NCBI GenBank assembly: GCA_027067385.1
Contig: JAMOVV010000099.1
Location: 1-37,866 of the forward strand
DNA from: Desulfarculaceae bacterium
GTDB taxonomy: Bacteria > Desulfobacterota > Desulfarculia > Desulfarculales > Desulfarculaceae
DNA length: 37,866 bases
Reading direction: 5' to 3'
Position 1 is the stretch's first letter, and the number at the start of each line of letters is the position of its first letter. Shown here in pieces: positions 22,434-29,998 of the stretch. The notes under the pieces were generated by a model. It searched no databases. It worked only from the letters and a program-made list of their open reading frames with translations, and was not told the DNA's origin. The position numbers and the translations under genes are program-made.

Positions 22434-23453
22434 CTAGCCGAATCCCTGGCTCTGGTAGCGCTGGCCGTGCCGGGTGAGGATCATGCCCTCCAGCTCGGGA
22501 CGGGATTTGAGGAAACGAGCCGCCTGGCGCGGTTTCATCACAAAGCAGGCGGTACTCATGGCATCGGCCCACAGGGCCGAGGGCGCGCGCACCGAGGCCG
22601 ACAGGTCGCTGCGCGGCGAGCGGCCGGTGTGCGGGTCCACGATGTGGTGATACAGGCGCTGGCGGTCGAAGAAGACCTGGTAGTTGCCGCTGGTGGCCAG
22701 GGCGCCGCTGCGCAGGCTCAGGGTGTGGCCGGCCCGGGTGGGGTGTTGGGGATCGGCCACGCCGACGCGCCAGGTGCGTCCCGCCCCAGGACGGCCCATC
22801 ACCGCCAGGTCGCCGCCGGCGTTGATCATGGCGTGGCGGGCGCCGGCCCGGCGCACCGCCTCCATGCCCTGGTCCACGATGAACCCCTTGGCCACCCCGT
22901 CGAGGGTGATGGCCGCGCCCTGGCCCACCAGGCGCACCCGGCCCTGGGAGAGGTTCACCCGTCCCAGGCGGCGCAAGGCGTTTTGCAGCTGGGCGCGGGC
23001 CGGCGGCCGGCCACTGGCGGCAAAGCTCTGGCGGGTGAGGTCGATGAGCGGGGCCACGCCAATGTCAAAGGCGCCGCCGGTGATCTCGCCGGCCCGTTGG
23101 CACAGGGCCAGCAGCCGGCTGAGCAGCGGCGGGGCGTCGGCCAGGCGGCCTTCCCGGTTGAGTAGGTACACCGCGCCGGAGCTGCTGTGGCGGTCAAAGA
23201 GCGGGGTGAGCGAGGCCATGCGCGCAAAGGCGTCGGCCAGGGCCTGCTGGGCGCGGGTCGGCGAGGGGTCCAGCACGGTCACCGACACCAGGGTGCCCAT
23301 GAGCATACGGGTTTCCTGCGCCGCCACCAGGCGCTTGTCCAGGCGGGCCAGGCCGATGGCCGGCGACACCAGGGGCAGGGCCGCTCCGGCCGTGGCTACT
23401 CCGGCCAGCTTGAGAAAGGCGCGACGATCCACGGTTTTACGATAAGGGCTCAT
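22434..23453 (-). CDS. apbE: FAD:protein FMN transferase (ApbE)
   Basis: ApbE moves FMN from FAD to a threonine of target proteins. This 339-residue copy has a Tat-like leader (RRAFLKLAG at about 10-18), the flavin-binding region TLDGVAKGFIVDQ, and NAGGDLAVMG, with GNYQVFF and HHIVDPHTG later; all are normal family features. Its Mg and FAD residues appear intact. As the last gene of the rnf operon, overlapping rnfB by 4 bp, it must flavinylate RnfG (SGAT threonine) and probably RnfD. It acts outside the membrane, where these sites lie. Confidence 0.95.
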   Translation of the reverse strand: MSPYRKTVDRRAFLKLAGVATAGAALPLVSPAIGLARLDKRLVAAQETRMLMGTLVSVTVLDPSPTRAQQALADAFARMASLTPLFDRHSSSGAVYLLNREGRLADAPPLLSRLLALCQRAGEITGGAFDIGVAPLIDLTRQSFAASGRPPARAQLQNALRRLGRVNLSQGRVRLVGQGAAITLDGVAKGFIVDQGMEAVRRAGARHAMINAGGDLAVMGRPGAGRTWRVGVADPQHPTRAGHTLSLRSGALATSGNYQVFFDRQRLYHHIVDPHTGRSPRSDLSASVRAPSALWADAMSTACFVMKPRQAARFLKSRPELEGMILTRHGQRYQSQGFG

Positions 23454-25555
23454 GAGCGACCCCCTTGCTGCGCGGCCGCGGCCGGCTGTGATGCTTGAGT
23501 TTCACGACGATAACAGTACAGGCCGCATTGCAGGCAGCGTTGGGCCTCGGCCAGGGCCTGTTCCTCCTTGAGTCCCAGCTCCACCTCCACGAAGCTGCCG
23601 GCCCGCCGGGGTACTTCCAGCTCGGGCATCCGGGCCCGCGGCCCGGCCGGGGCGGCGTCCGGGGTGTCGCCGAGCATGGGCAGGGCCAGGCGGTCGTTCA
23701 CCCAGTTGTCGGGCGGCTCGGGGTCTTCCTGGTTCAGGAAGAGGTGGATGCCGCGGGCGGCCTTGCGGCCGGCCCCGATGGCCTGGACCACGGTGGCCGC
23801 CCCGCTCACCACGTCGCCGCCGGAGAAGACGCCCATGACGCTGGTCTGCATGGAGCCGGTCTTGGCATCGATGGTGTTCCAGCGGGTGAGCTCGATGCGC
23901 TTGCCCTCCTCGTCGGTCTTGAGGAAGTCCAGCTCGGGGAACTGGCCGATGGCCGCGATGACGTTGTCCACCGGCAGTATCTCCTCGGAGCCCTCCACCG
24001 GCACCGGCCGGCGGCGGCCCGAGGCGTCGGGTTCGCCCAGCTCCATGCGGATGAACTCGATGCCGGTGAGCTTGCCGTTTTCGCCGATGAGCCGGGTGGG
24101 CGCGGCCAGGAAGTGGAACTTGATGCCCTCGTGCTCGGCCTCCTCCACCTCGATGTCGTTGGCCGGCATCTCGGCCCGGGAGCGGCGGTAGAGCACCGTC
24201 ACCTCGGCGGCGCCGAGCCGCCAACTGGTGCGAGCGCAGTCGATGGCCGTGTTGCCGCCACCGATAACCACTACCTTGTCGCCCACCGGGGTGTCCTTGA
24301 GCAGTCCCCGGTCGATGAGCATGGTGGTGCCGGGCAGGGTGCCTTGCAGGTCCTCGCCGTCCACCCCCAGGCGGCGGCTGCCCCAGGCCCCCACCCCCAG
24401 GAAGACCGCTTCAAAGCCCTCCTGGCGCAGGTGCTCCAGGGTGAAGTCTTTGCCCATCTCCCGGTTGAGACGCACCTCCACCCCCAGGTCCAGGATGCCC
24501 TGAATCTCCCAGTCCAGAATCTTCTTGGGCAGGCGGTATTCCGGGATGCCGAAACGCAGCATGCCACCGAGGTAGGGCTGGGCTTCGAAGATGGTGGGGG
24601 CGTATCCCAGCCGGGCCAGGTAATAGGCCGCGGTGAGACCGGCCGGCCCGCCGCCCACGATGGCCACCTTGCGGTCGTTCTTGGGCAGGCAGAAAGGCTC
24701 GATGCGCTTGCCCGAGTTCATCTCGTAGTCCGCGACAAAACGTTTGAGGTGGTTGATGTTCACCGGGTCGCCGGTGTGGCGGCGGCGACAGGTGTCCTCG
24801 CAGGGATGGGGACAAACCCGGCCGCAGACCAGGGGCAGCGGGTTGTGCTCCTTGATGATGGTGAGCGCGTCCTCGTAGCGCCTTTCCCCGATAGCCTTGA
24901 TGTAGGCCGGGATGTCGATCTGGGCCGGGCAGGTGGCCTGGCAGGGGGCCAGGCAGTCGCCCAGGGTGTTGAAGCTCAGGATGCGCCGGGTCACCGAGGT
25001 GAGCTTGATGATGTGCTTGGGGCAGACCCGCTCGCAGGTGCCGCAACCGGTGCACAGGGTGGGATCGACCTTGGGCAGCTTGTCCTCGCCCATGGTGATG
25101 GCATCAAAGGGACAGGCCGCTGCGCAGGTGCCCAGACCCAGGCAGCCCACGTCGCAGTACTTGGCGCCGCCCGATAGCAGCACCGCCGCCCGGCAGTCCT
25201 GCACGCCGTCATAGATGAAGCGCAGGTCGGCCTGGTCGGTGCCGTAGGTGCAGTCGGGCTGGGCGACCTCGGGCTCGCGGTACTCCACGGCCACCCCGAG
25301 TACTTCGGCGATGGCCTCGGCGACCTCCGGGCCGCCGCCTACACAGATGTTGGCCGCCGCCCGGCCGGAAGCGATGGCCACCGCCGCCGAGGAGCAGCCG
25401 GCAAAACCGCAACCGCCGCAGTTGGCCCCGGGCAGGGCCTCTTCCACCGCTTCCACCACCGGGTCCACCTCGATGGCGAAGATGCGGGCGGCCACGCCAA
25501 GACCCACCGCGCATACCAAGCCCAAGCCACCGATGGCCAGAGTTGCCATTAGCAT
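23450..25555 (-). CDS. rnfB: RnfB fused to GltD/NfnB-type oxidoreductase
   Basis: The protein has 701 residues, against about 190-330 for ordinary RnfB. Residues 1-25 are the membrane anchor. The RnfB cluster (C46, C49, C54, C71 in NCGGCGFAGC and NIC) and two ferredoxin clusters (C134-C148 and C168-C178) follow. Then comes the extra module: a GltD-type Fe-S region (CLAPCQATCP at 201-210, VCGRVCPHPCEDTC at 243-256), an FAD Rossmann fold (AIVGGGPAG, 298-306) and a second Rossmann fold (VVIGGGNTAIDCAR, 429-442) with RRSRAEMPA after it. The closing FSGGD motif and a last Cys cluster CLQCGLYC follow. The RR pair suggests NADPH, by analogy. The anchor, GGAGG before the ATG and continuous frame make a real fusion likely. 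It would let RnfB exchange electrons between ferredoxin clusters and NAD(P)H. Confidence 0.93.
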   Translation of the reverse strand: MLMATLAIGGLGLVCAVGLGVAARIFAIEVDPVVEAVEEALPGANCGGCGFAGCSSAAVAIASGRAAANICVGGGPEVAEAIAEVLGVAVEYREPEVAQPDCTYGTDQADLRFIYDGVQDCRAAVLLSGGAKYCDVGCLGLGTCAAACPFDAITMGEDKLPKVDPTLCTGCGTCERVCPKHIIKLTSVTRRILSFNTLGDCLAPCQATCPAQIDIPAYIKAIGERRYEDALTIIKEHNPLPLVCGRVCPHPCEDTCRRRHTGDPVNINHLKRFVADYEMNSGKRIEPFCLPKNDRKVAIVGGGPAGLTAAYYLARLGYAPTIFEAQPYLGGMLRFGIPEYRLPKKILDWEIQGILDLGVEVRLNREMGKDFTLEHLRQEGFEAVFLGVGAWGSRRLGVDGEDLQGTLPGTTMLIDRGLLKDTPVGDKVVVIGGGNTAIDCARTSWRLGAAEVTVLYRRSRAEMPANDIEVEEAEHEGIKFHFLAAPTRLIGENGKLTGIEFIRMELGEPDASGRRRPVPVEGSEEILPVDNVIAAIGQFPELDFLKTDEEGKRIELTRWNTIDAKTGSMQTSVMGVFSGGDVVSGAATVVQAIGAGRKAARGIHLFLNQEDPEPPDNWVNDRLALPMLGDTPDAAPAGPRARMPELEVPRRAGSFVEVELGLKEEQALAEAQRCLQCGLYCYRRETQASQPAAAAQQGGRS

Positions 25556-25628
25556 TACTATAAATCTCCTCCAGGGGCGTTGGCCCCCGCGAAAGTTATC
25601 CGCTTAAACGGCGCTACAGGGCGCCGCG

Positions 25629-26225
25629 CTACCCGGCCAGGCCGGCGAAGCCCCTAAAGGCCAGGGCCAAGAACCCGGCGGTCACCAGGCCGATGGCCGT
25701 GCCTTCAAACACCTTGGGCATGCGGGCCAGCGCAAAGCGTTCCCGGATGCCGGCGAAGAGCACCAGGGCCAGACCGTAGCCCGCCGCCGAGGCAAAGGAG
25801 AACACCAGCGCGTCAAAGAAGTACAGGTCCTTCTTTATGTTGATCAAGGCCACGCCCAACACGGCGCAGTTGGTGGTGATCAGGGGCAGGAAGATGCCCA
25901 GGGCCCGGTACAGGGCCGGCAGGGACTTCTGCATGACGATCTCCACCAATTGCACCAAGGCCGCGATGACCAGGATGAAGGCGATGGTTTGCAGGTACTC
26001 CAGGTTCAGGGGCACCAGCAGGTAGTACTGCACCACGTAGGTGATCATGCCGGCCATGGTGATGACGAAGATGACCGCCATGGCCATGCCGGTGGCGGTG
26101 TCCATGCGCCGGCTGACGCCCAGGAAGGGGCAGTTGCCCAAGAACTGGGCCAGCAGGATGTTGTTGACCAGTACCGCGCCTACGATGAACAGCAGGTAGG
26201 CGCCAAAGCTTTCGGGTCCGCCCAT
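25629..26225 (-). CDS. rnfA: Rnf complex membrane subunit RnfA
   Basis: RnfA and RnfE form the inverted pair of six-helix membrane subunits that hold a [2Fe-2S] cluster mid-membrane and take part in ion pumping. This 198-residue copy shows the conserved NNILLAQFLGNCPFLGVS and LPLITTNCAVLG, including both cysteine positions. Six hydrophobic segments are present and the length is standard. It overlaps rnfE by 1 bp and precedes rnfB by 73 bp. Confidence 0.97.
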   Translation of the reverse strand: MGGPESFGAYLLFIVGAVLVNNILLAQFLGNCPFLGVSRRMDTATGMAMAVIFVITMAGMITYVVQYYLLVPLNLEYLQTIAFILVIAALVQLVEIVMQKSLPALYRALGIFLPLITTNCAVLGVALINIKKDLYFFDALVFSFASAAGYGLALVLFAGIRERFALARMPKVFEGTAIGLVTAGFLALAFRGFAGLAG

Positions 26226-26860
26226 TACTGCGCCCTCCTCTTCTTCCGGTCGAGCCTGATGCCGATCAGGGTGATGATGGCCAGCATGACTCCCAGGCCC
26301 ACGAAGGCGCCCGGCGCGGCCACCATGAATTTGAACGGCTGGTAGGCGTCACCCATTACGTTGATGCTCAGCAGCCCCTTGTAGAGGGTCCAGGTGCCCG
26401 AGCCCAGAATCTCCCGTATGGTGCCCAGGACAAAGAGGCTGATGGTGAAGCCTAGCCCGATGCCCAGGCCGTCGGCAAAGCTGGCCACCGGGCCCCGTTT
26501 GCCGGCAAAGGCCTCGGCGCGGCCCAGGATGATACAGTTGACCACGATGAGCTGGATGAAGATGCCCAGCATTTTATGCAGGTCCGGCACAAAGGCCTTG
26601 AGCATCATGTCCACGATGGTGACAAAGGTGGCGATGATGACGATGTAGGCCGCGATGCGGACCTTGGCCGGGATCACCTTGCGTAGAAGCGAGACCAGCA
26701 CGTTGGAGCAGACCAGCACAAAGGTGGTGGCCAGCCCCATGCCCCAGCCGCCAAAGGCGGTGGCGGTCACGGCCAGCACTGGGCACAGCCCCAGCACCAG
26801 CCGGAAGGGGGGCAGTACGTCCCAGAACCCCTTGGTAAACTCTTTTGCTAAAGAAGACAT
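26225..26860 (-). CDS. rnfE: Rnf complex membrane subunit RnfE
   Basis: RnfE is the partner of RnfA. The 211-residue sequence begins with a cytoplasmic helix (SLAKEFTKGFWDVLPPF). It has six membrane segments with GLCPVLAVTATAFGG and VVNCIILGRAEAFA, the two conserved cysteine motifs. The Lys/Arg-rich C-terminus (DRKKRR) follows the last helix. It lies 13 bp after rnfG and overlaps rnfA. Nothing is missing. Confidence 0.97.
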   Translation of the reverse strand: MSSLAKEFTKGFWDVLPPFRLVLGLCPVLAVTATAFGGWGMGLATTFVLVCSNVLVSLLRKVIPAKVRIAAYIVIIATFVTIVDMMLKAFVPDLHKMLGIFIQLIVVNCIILGRAEAFAGKRGPVASFADGLGIGLGFTISLFVLGTIREILGSGTWTLYKGLLSINVMGDAYQPFKFMVAAPGAFVGLGVMLAIITLIGIRLDRKKRRAQ

Positions 26861-26873
26861 GGGTGCTCCTTGC

Positions 26874-27464
26874 CTACTTGACTATTTGGTCGCGGTACTT
26901 CACGAAAAGAGACCGGGCCTTGTTGATGGCCGCCAAGACGCCCCGGGTGGAGTAGGTGGCTCCACTGATGGCGTTGATGTCGGACTTGGCCAGGGCCTTT
27001 TTAAGCGACTTGCCGGCGAACTGGGACACGAAGGCCTTGCCCTCCTTGGTGGCCGGGTTCAGGGCCTGCTGGGCCGCCGCGATGGTTTCCTGCTGCTCGG
27101 CGATGAAAATACCGGTGAGCTTCTGGTCGGCCAGGTTTATGCCCACCAACACGTTGATGGGCCCGGCGTAGCCGGCCGCGGAGGCCTGCAGGGCCACGGC
27201 CACTATCTTGCCGTCCTTCTTGGCGGGAAACACCGTGAGGGACTGGGGCCGCCCCCGGTGATCCGGGGCCACCGGTACGTTGATGCGGTCGGCGATGGGG
27301 TCGTTGTCCTTGTTGGGCAGCACCGTGTCGATGGCGCCGGCCACTTTTTGCAGGGCGGCGGTCTCGATGGGGCCGCGGGTGATGGAGTCGACCCAGGCCA
27401 CGCCGAAACCGGCCAGGGCGCACAGGACGGTCAACACCACTGTCATATTGATAATGTCACGCAC
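26874..27464 (-). CDS. rnfG: Rnf complex subunit RnfG, FMN-binding
   Basis: RnfG is anchored by one N-terminal helix (about 5-25) and exposes a flavin domain outside the membrane. The FMN-attachment motif NAISGATYST places the flavin on T170. The usual ETPGLG-type motif seen upstream of it in most RnfG/NqrC proteins is absent; the corresponding part reads EQQETIAAAQQALNP. Length (196) is normal. It overlaps rnfD by 8 bp. The change may alter flavin environment or partner contacts. Confidence 0.95.
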   Translation of the reverse strand: MRDIINMTVVLTVLCALAGFGVAWVDSITRGPIETAALQKVAGAIDTVLPNKDNDPIADRINVPVAPDHRGRPQSLTVFPAKKDGKIVAVALQASAAGYAGPINVLVGINLADQKLTGIFIAEQQETIAAAQQALNPATKEGKAFVSQFAGKSLKKALAKSDINAISGATYSTRGVLAAINKARSLFVKYRDQIVK

Positions 27465-28461
27465 TGCTCATCACCTTTCCCAGCACGCGCGGCCGGATGC
27501 GGTCCAACAGGGGTGTGACCGCGTTCATCAGTAGTACGCCGTAGAAGACGCCGTCGACCATGGTGCCCCAGAAGCGCACGATCACGGCCATCAGGCCGAT
27601 GCCCAGGCCGTAGATGATCATGCCCCAGGGGGTGACCGGCGAAGACACCGGCTCCGGGGCCAGGAAAAAGGCGGCGATCATCAGCCCCCCGGTACCCAGA
27701 TGCAGCCAGACCACGTCCAGGTGGGCCGCAAAGCCCTCCAGCTCCACCTCTATTACGCCGGGGTCGATGTAGGAGGCCAACAGGGCCATGGCCGCCGCGC
27801 CCAGCAGGGTGCCCAGGGGAATCTGCCAGGGCACGATGCCGCGGATCACCAGGTACAGGCCGCCCACGATGAGGGCCCAGGCCCCGGTGGCCCCGATGGC
27901 CCCGGGGGTGTTGCCCCACCACAGGGGCCCCAGCTCGGGATCCATCACCAGGCCGACGTCGTCTTTCAAGTCCATCAAGAAAGTAGTGGCCGTCTCCCAC
28001 TCGCCGCCGGAGCCGATGGGCACCGGGGCCAGGAAGGCGTTCATCTGCTCGGGCCAGCTTATCGACAGCGCGGCCCAGGCGATGATCACCGGGTTCATGG
28101 GATAGGCCCCCAGGCCGCCGAAGATCATCTTGCCCAGCACCACGGCCAGCACCGACCCGATCAGGGGCAGCCACCAGGGCGCGCCGGGAGGCAGCACCAG
28201 GCCCATCATCAGGCCCATGGTGAGCGAGTGCAGGTCGTCGATCCGGTTGGGCAGCTTGGCGATCTTGCAGGCGGCCCACTCGGCGGCCACCGCCGCCACC
28301 ACCGCGATGGCCACGGTGATCGCCGCCGGCAGGCCGAAGAAGTACACGCCGGTGAGCAGGGCGGGCAAGAGGGCCACCATCAGCTCCAGGTGCATGGAAC
28401 GCACGGTCATGGAGCCCAGGATGTGCGGCGATGACGATACGGTCAGAAGGTTGTGGTTCAT
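27457..28461 (-). CDS. rnfD: Rnf complex membrane subunit RnfD
   Basis: RnfD is a polytopic membrane subunit carrying a second covalent FMN. The 334-residue chain has about nine to ten hydrophobic segments, and HSLTMGLMMGLVLPPGAPWW and GGLGAYPMNPVIIAWA match the family. By position against E. coli RsxD (MATPLD), the flavin threonine is probably T159 in WETATTFLMD. GAIGATGAWALIVGGLYL is the conserved later helix. Its ATG overlaps the rnfC stop (ATGA). Confidence 0.95.
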   Translation of the reverse strand: MNHNLLTVSSSPHILGSMTVRSMHLELMVALLPALLTGVYFFGLPAAITVAIAVVAAVAAEWAACKIAKLPNRIDDLHSLTMGLMMGLVLPPGAPWWLPLIGSVLAVVLGKMIFGGLGAYPMNPVIIAWAALSISWPEQMNAFLAPVPIGSGGEWETATTFLMDLKDDVGLVMDPELGPLWWGNTPGAIGATGAWALIVGGLYLVIRGIVPWQIPLGTLLGAAAMALLASYIDPGVIEVELEGFAAHLDVVWLHLGTGGLMIAAFFLAPEPVSSPVTPWGMIIYGLGIGLMAVIVRFWGTMVDGVFYGVLLMNAVTPLLDRIRPRVLGKVMSSA

Positions 28462-29816
28462 TCTTCCATCCTCCCGGCCAAGAGCTCGGTTTTACCGTGG
28501 CGCAACAGGTGCACCATGGGGCGCCGGGCCGGACAGACATAAGCGCAGACCCCGCACTCAATGCAATGGAACAAGTCCATTTCCATGGCCTTGTCGAAAT
28601 GCTTGAACTCGCAGAGCTTGCCCAACTCCGAGGGAATCAGGTTCACCGGGCAGGCCCGTACGCAGCGCCCGCAGTGGATGCAGGGATGATCCTCGTAATG
28701 GACCAGGTTGCTGTCGCACTGGATGAACAGGCCCTCGGTCTCCTTGGTCACCGGGGTGTCCAGGTCGTAGTGGGCGTAGCCCATCATGGGGCCGCCCAGC
28801 ACCGCCTTGGCCACCCCGGCGGTGGGACCGCCGGCGGCGGCCAGCACCTGGCTCACCGGGGTGCCCAGGCGCACCCGGAAGGTCTGGGGGTTGGCCACGT
28901 CGCCGGCCACACTGAAGACGCGCTCCAGGCTGGGCCGGCCGCCCAGCAGCAGGGTCCCCACTTCCAGGGCGGTCTGCAAGGGCTCGATGACCACGCCCAC
29001 GTCGCGGGGTTCACCGTAAGGGGTGGGGACCTCGCGGCCGGTGAGGTGGTGGATAAGGAGATTGTCGGTGGTGAAGGGATACTTGGTGGGGGAAACCGCC
29101 GACAGGTTCCAGAGATGGTTCTTGGCCATCTCGGCCATCTCGCCCAGCTCGGCGCCGGCCGGGTGGACCACGATCACCTCCGTGGCGCCGGCGATGCGGG
29201 CCAGGGCCAAGATGCCGATCTCCAGCTCGGGACCGCCCAGCTTGAGGCAGGCGTGGTTGGGGCAAATCGGCGGGTCAGGGTCCACTGCCTTGACCACCAG
29301 GGTGTCCACCTGCCGGGTGACCGGCATGCCGGTCATGAACAGGTAGGAACGCGGGGCCATGGGCGGCGACAGGTCCACGTGCAGGGGCAGGCCCTGGATG
29401 GCCGCCCGCACCAGCCCGGCCTGGCGGATGGGTTTGAGCAGGCGGGTGGGACGCTTGGCGGTCACCTCCTCGGCGCTGGTCACCACCGCCTGGGGCGGGT
29501 CTTGCCAGGTGTCCTGGCCGTCGTTGGCGATGATCAAGGTGGGGATGAGCTGGCCCGAAGGGTCGGGCATCTCCACCAGGCCTTCCACCCGTCCGCTAAC
29601 CGAGGCCAACACCGCGGCGGATTCAAACTCGTCGGAGGAGCCGACCACTTGCCCCATGGCCACGTCCTGGCCTACCTCGACCACCGGCTCGCAGGTTTGG
29701 CCTCGGTGTTGGCGCAGGGGCAGGAAAACCTTCTCCGGCGGTTTCAGGACAACCGGCCCTGTCGGCTCCGGCGGGCGGGCGCGTTTGATGCCCTTAAAGC
29801 AACTCGTGAAACTCAT
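28458..29816 (-). CDS. rnfC: RnfC with degenerate NADH/FMN site
   Basis: RnfC is the peripheral cytoplasmic subunit that in canonical Rnf binds FMN and NADH and two [4Fe-4S] clusters. This 452-residue copy keeps both clusters (CIHCGRCVRACP near 379-390, CIECGVCAYVCP near 418-429) and the barrel-sandwich N-terminus. The family's glycine-rich GLGGAxFPTHVK segment is replaced by AGLVRAAIQGLPLHVDL (133-149). The ECEP-containing stretch is replaced by VKAVDPDPPICPNHACL, and YPQG by YPFTTDN. So NADH/FMN binding there is doubtful; the altered region looks somewhat NqrA-like (YLFMTGMPV). First gene of the rnf block, with AAAGG before the ATG, 182 bp after the kinase gene. Confidence 0.93.
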   Translation of the reverse strand: MSFTSCFKGIKRARPPEPTGPVVLKPPEKVFLPLRQHRGQTCEPVVEVGQDVAMGQVVGSSDEFESAAVLASVSGRVEGLVEMPDPSGQLIPTLIIANDGQDTWQDPPQAVVTSAEEVTAKRPTRLLKPIRQAGLVRAAIQGLPLHVDLSPPMAPRSYLFMTGMPVTRQVDTLVVKAVDPDPPICPNHACLKLGGPELEIGILALARIAGATEVIVVHPAGAELGEMAEMAKNHLWNLSAVSPTKYPFTTDNLLIHHLTGREVPTPYGEPRDVGVVIEPLQTALEVGTLLLGGRPSLERVFSVAGDVANPQTFRVRLGTPVSQVLAAAGGPTAGVAKAVLGGPMMGYAHYDLDTPVTKETEGLFIQCDSNLVHYEDHPCIHCGRCVRACPVNLIPSELGKLCEFKHFDKAMEMDLFHCIECGVCAYVCPARRPMVHLLRHGKTELLAGRMEE

Positions 29817-29998
29817 GGGCGAACCTTTCGATGTTTGTGGCCGTGCTCGACCCCACCCGCGCCCGGAACCGACTACCGGGCCCGCATGTGTGGCAGCCGT
29901 TGGCTCCCAGGTCGCCGGCCTGTTGTATCAAGCTGGAAACGTCGCTTCCGCCGGCGAGGTCTCCCGCCGCAGAAACACCTGTTAATATCACAAATCCT
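29817..29998 (-). other. Leader region before rnfC with a short open frame
   Basis: The gap holds a 65-codon open frame (GTG 29991 to stop 29794) that overlaps rnfC by 23 bp and contains GANGCHTCGPG. The motif is not a heme site (CxxCH is absent). Codon usage is mixed and no family is recognised, so I do not call it a gene. No terminator separates the kinase gene from rnfC, so read-through is likely. Confidence 0.45.

Noticed and set aside
23495-25177. 560-residue open frame on the plus strand
   Set aside because: It is antisense to rnfB, whose many cofactor motifs prove the minus strand is coding; the composition is that of a shadow frame.
29794-29991. Cytochrome c-like small protein before rnfC
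   Set aside because: The CHTC sequence is not a CxxCH heme site, and there is no signal peptide.
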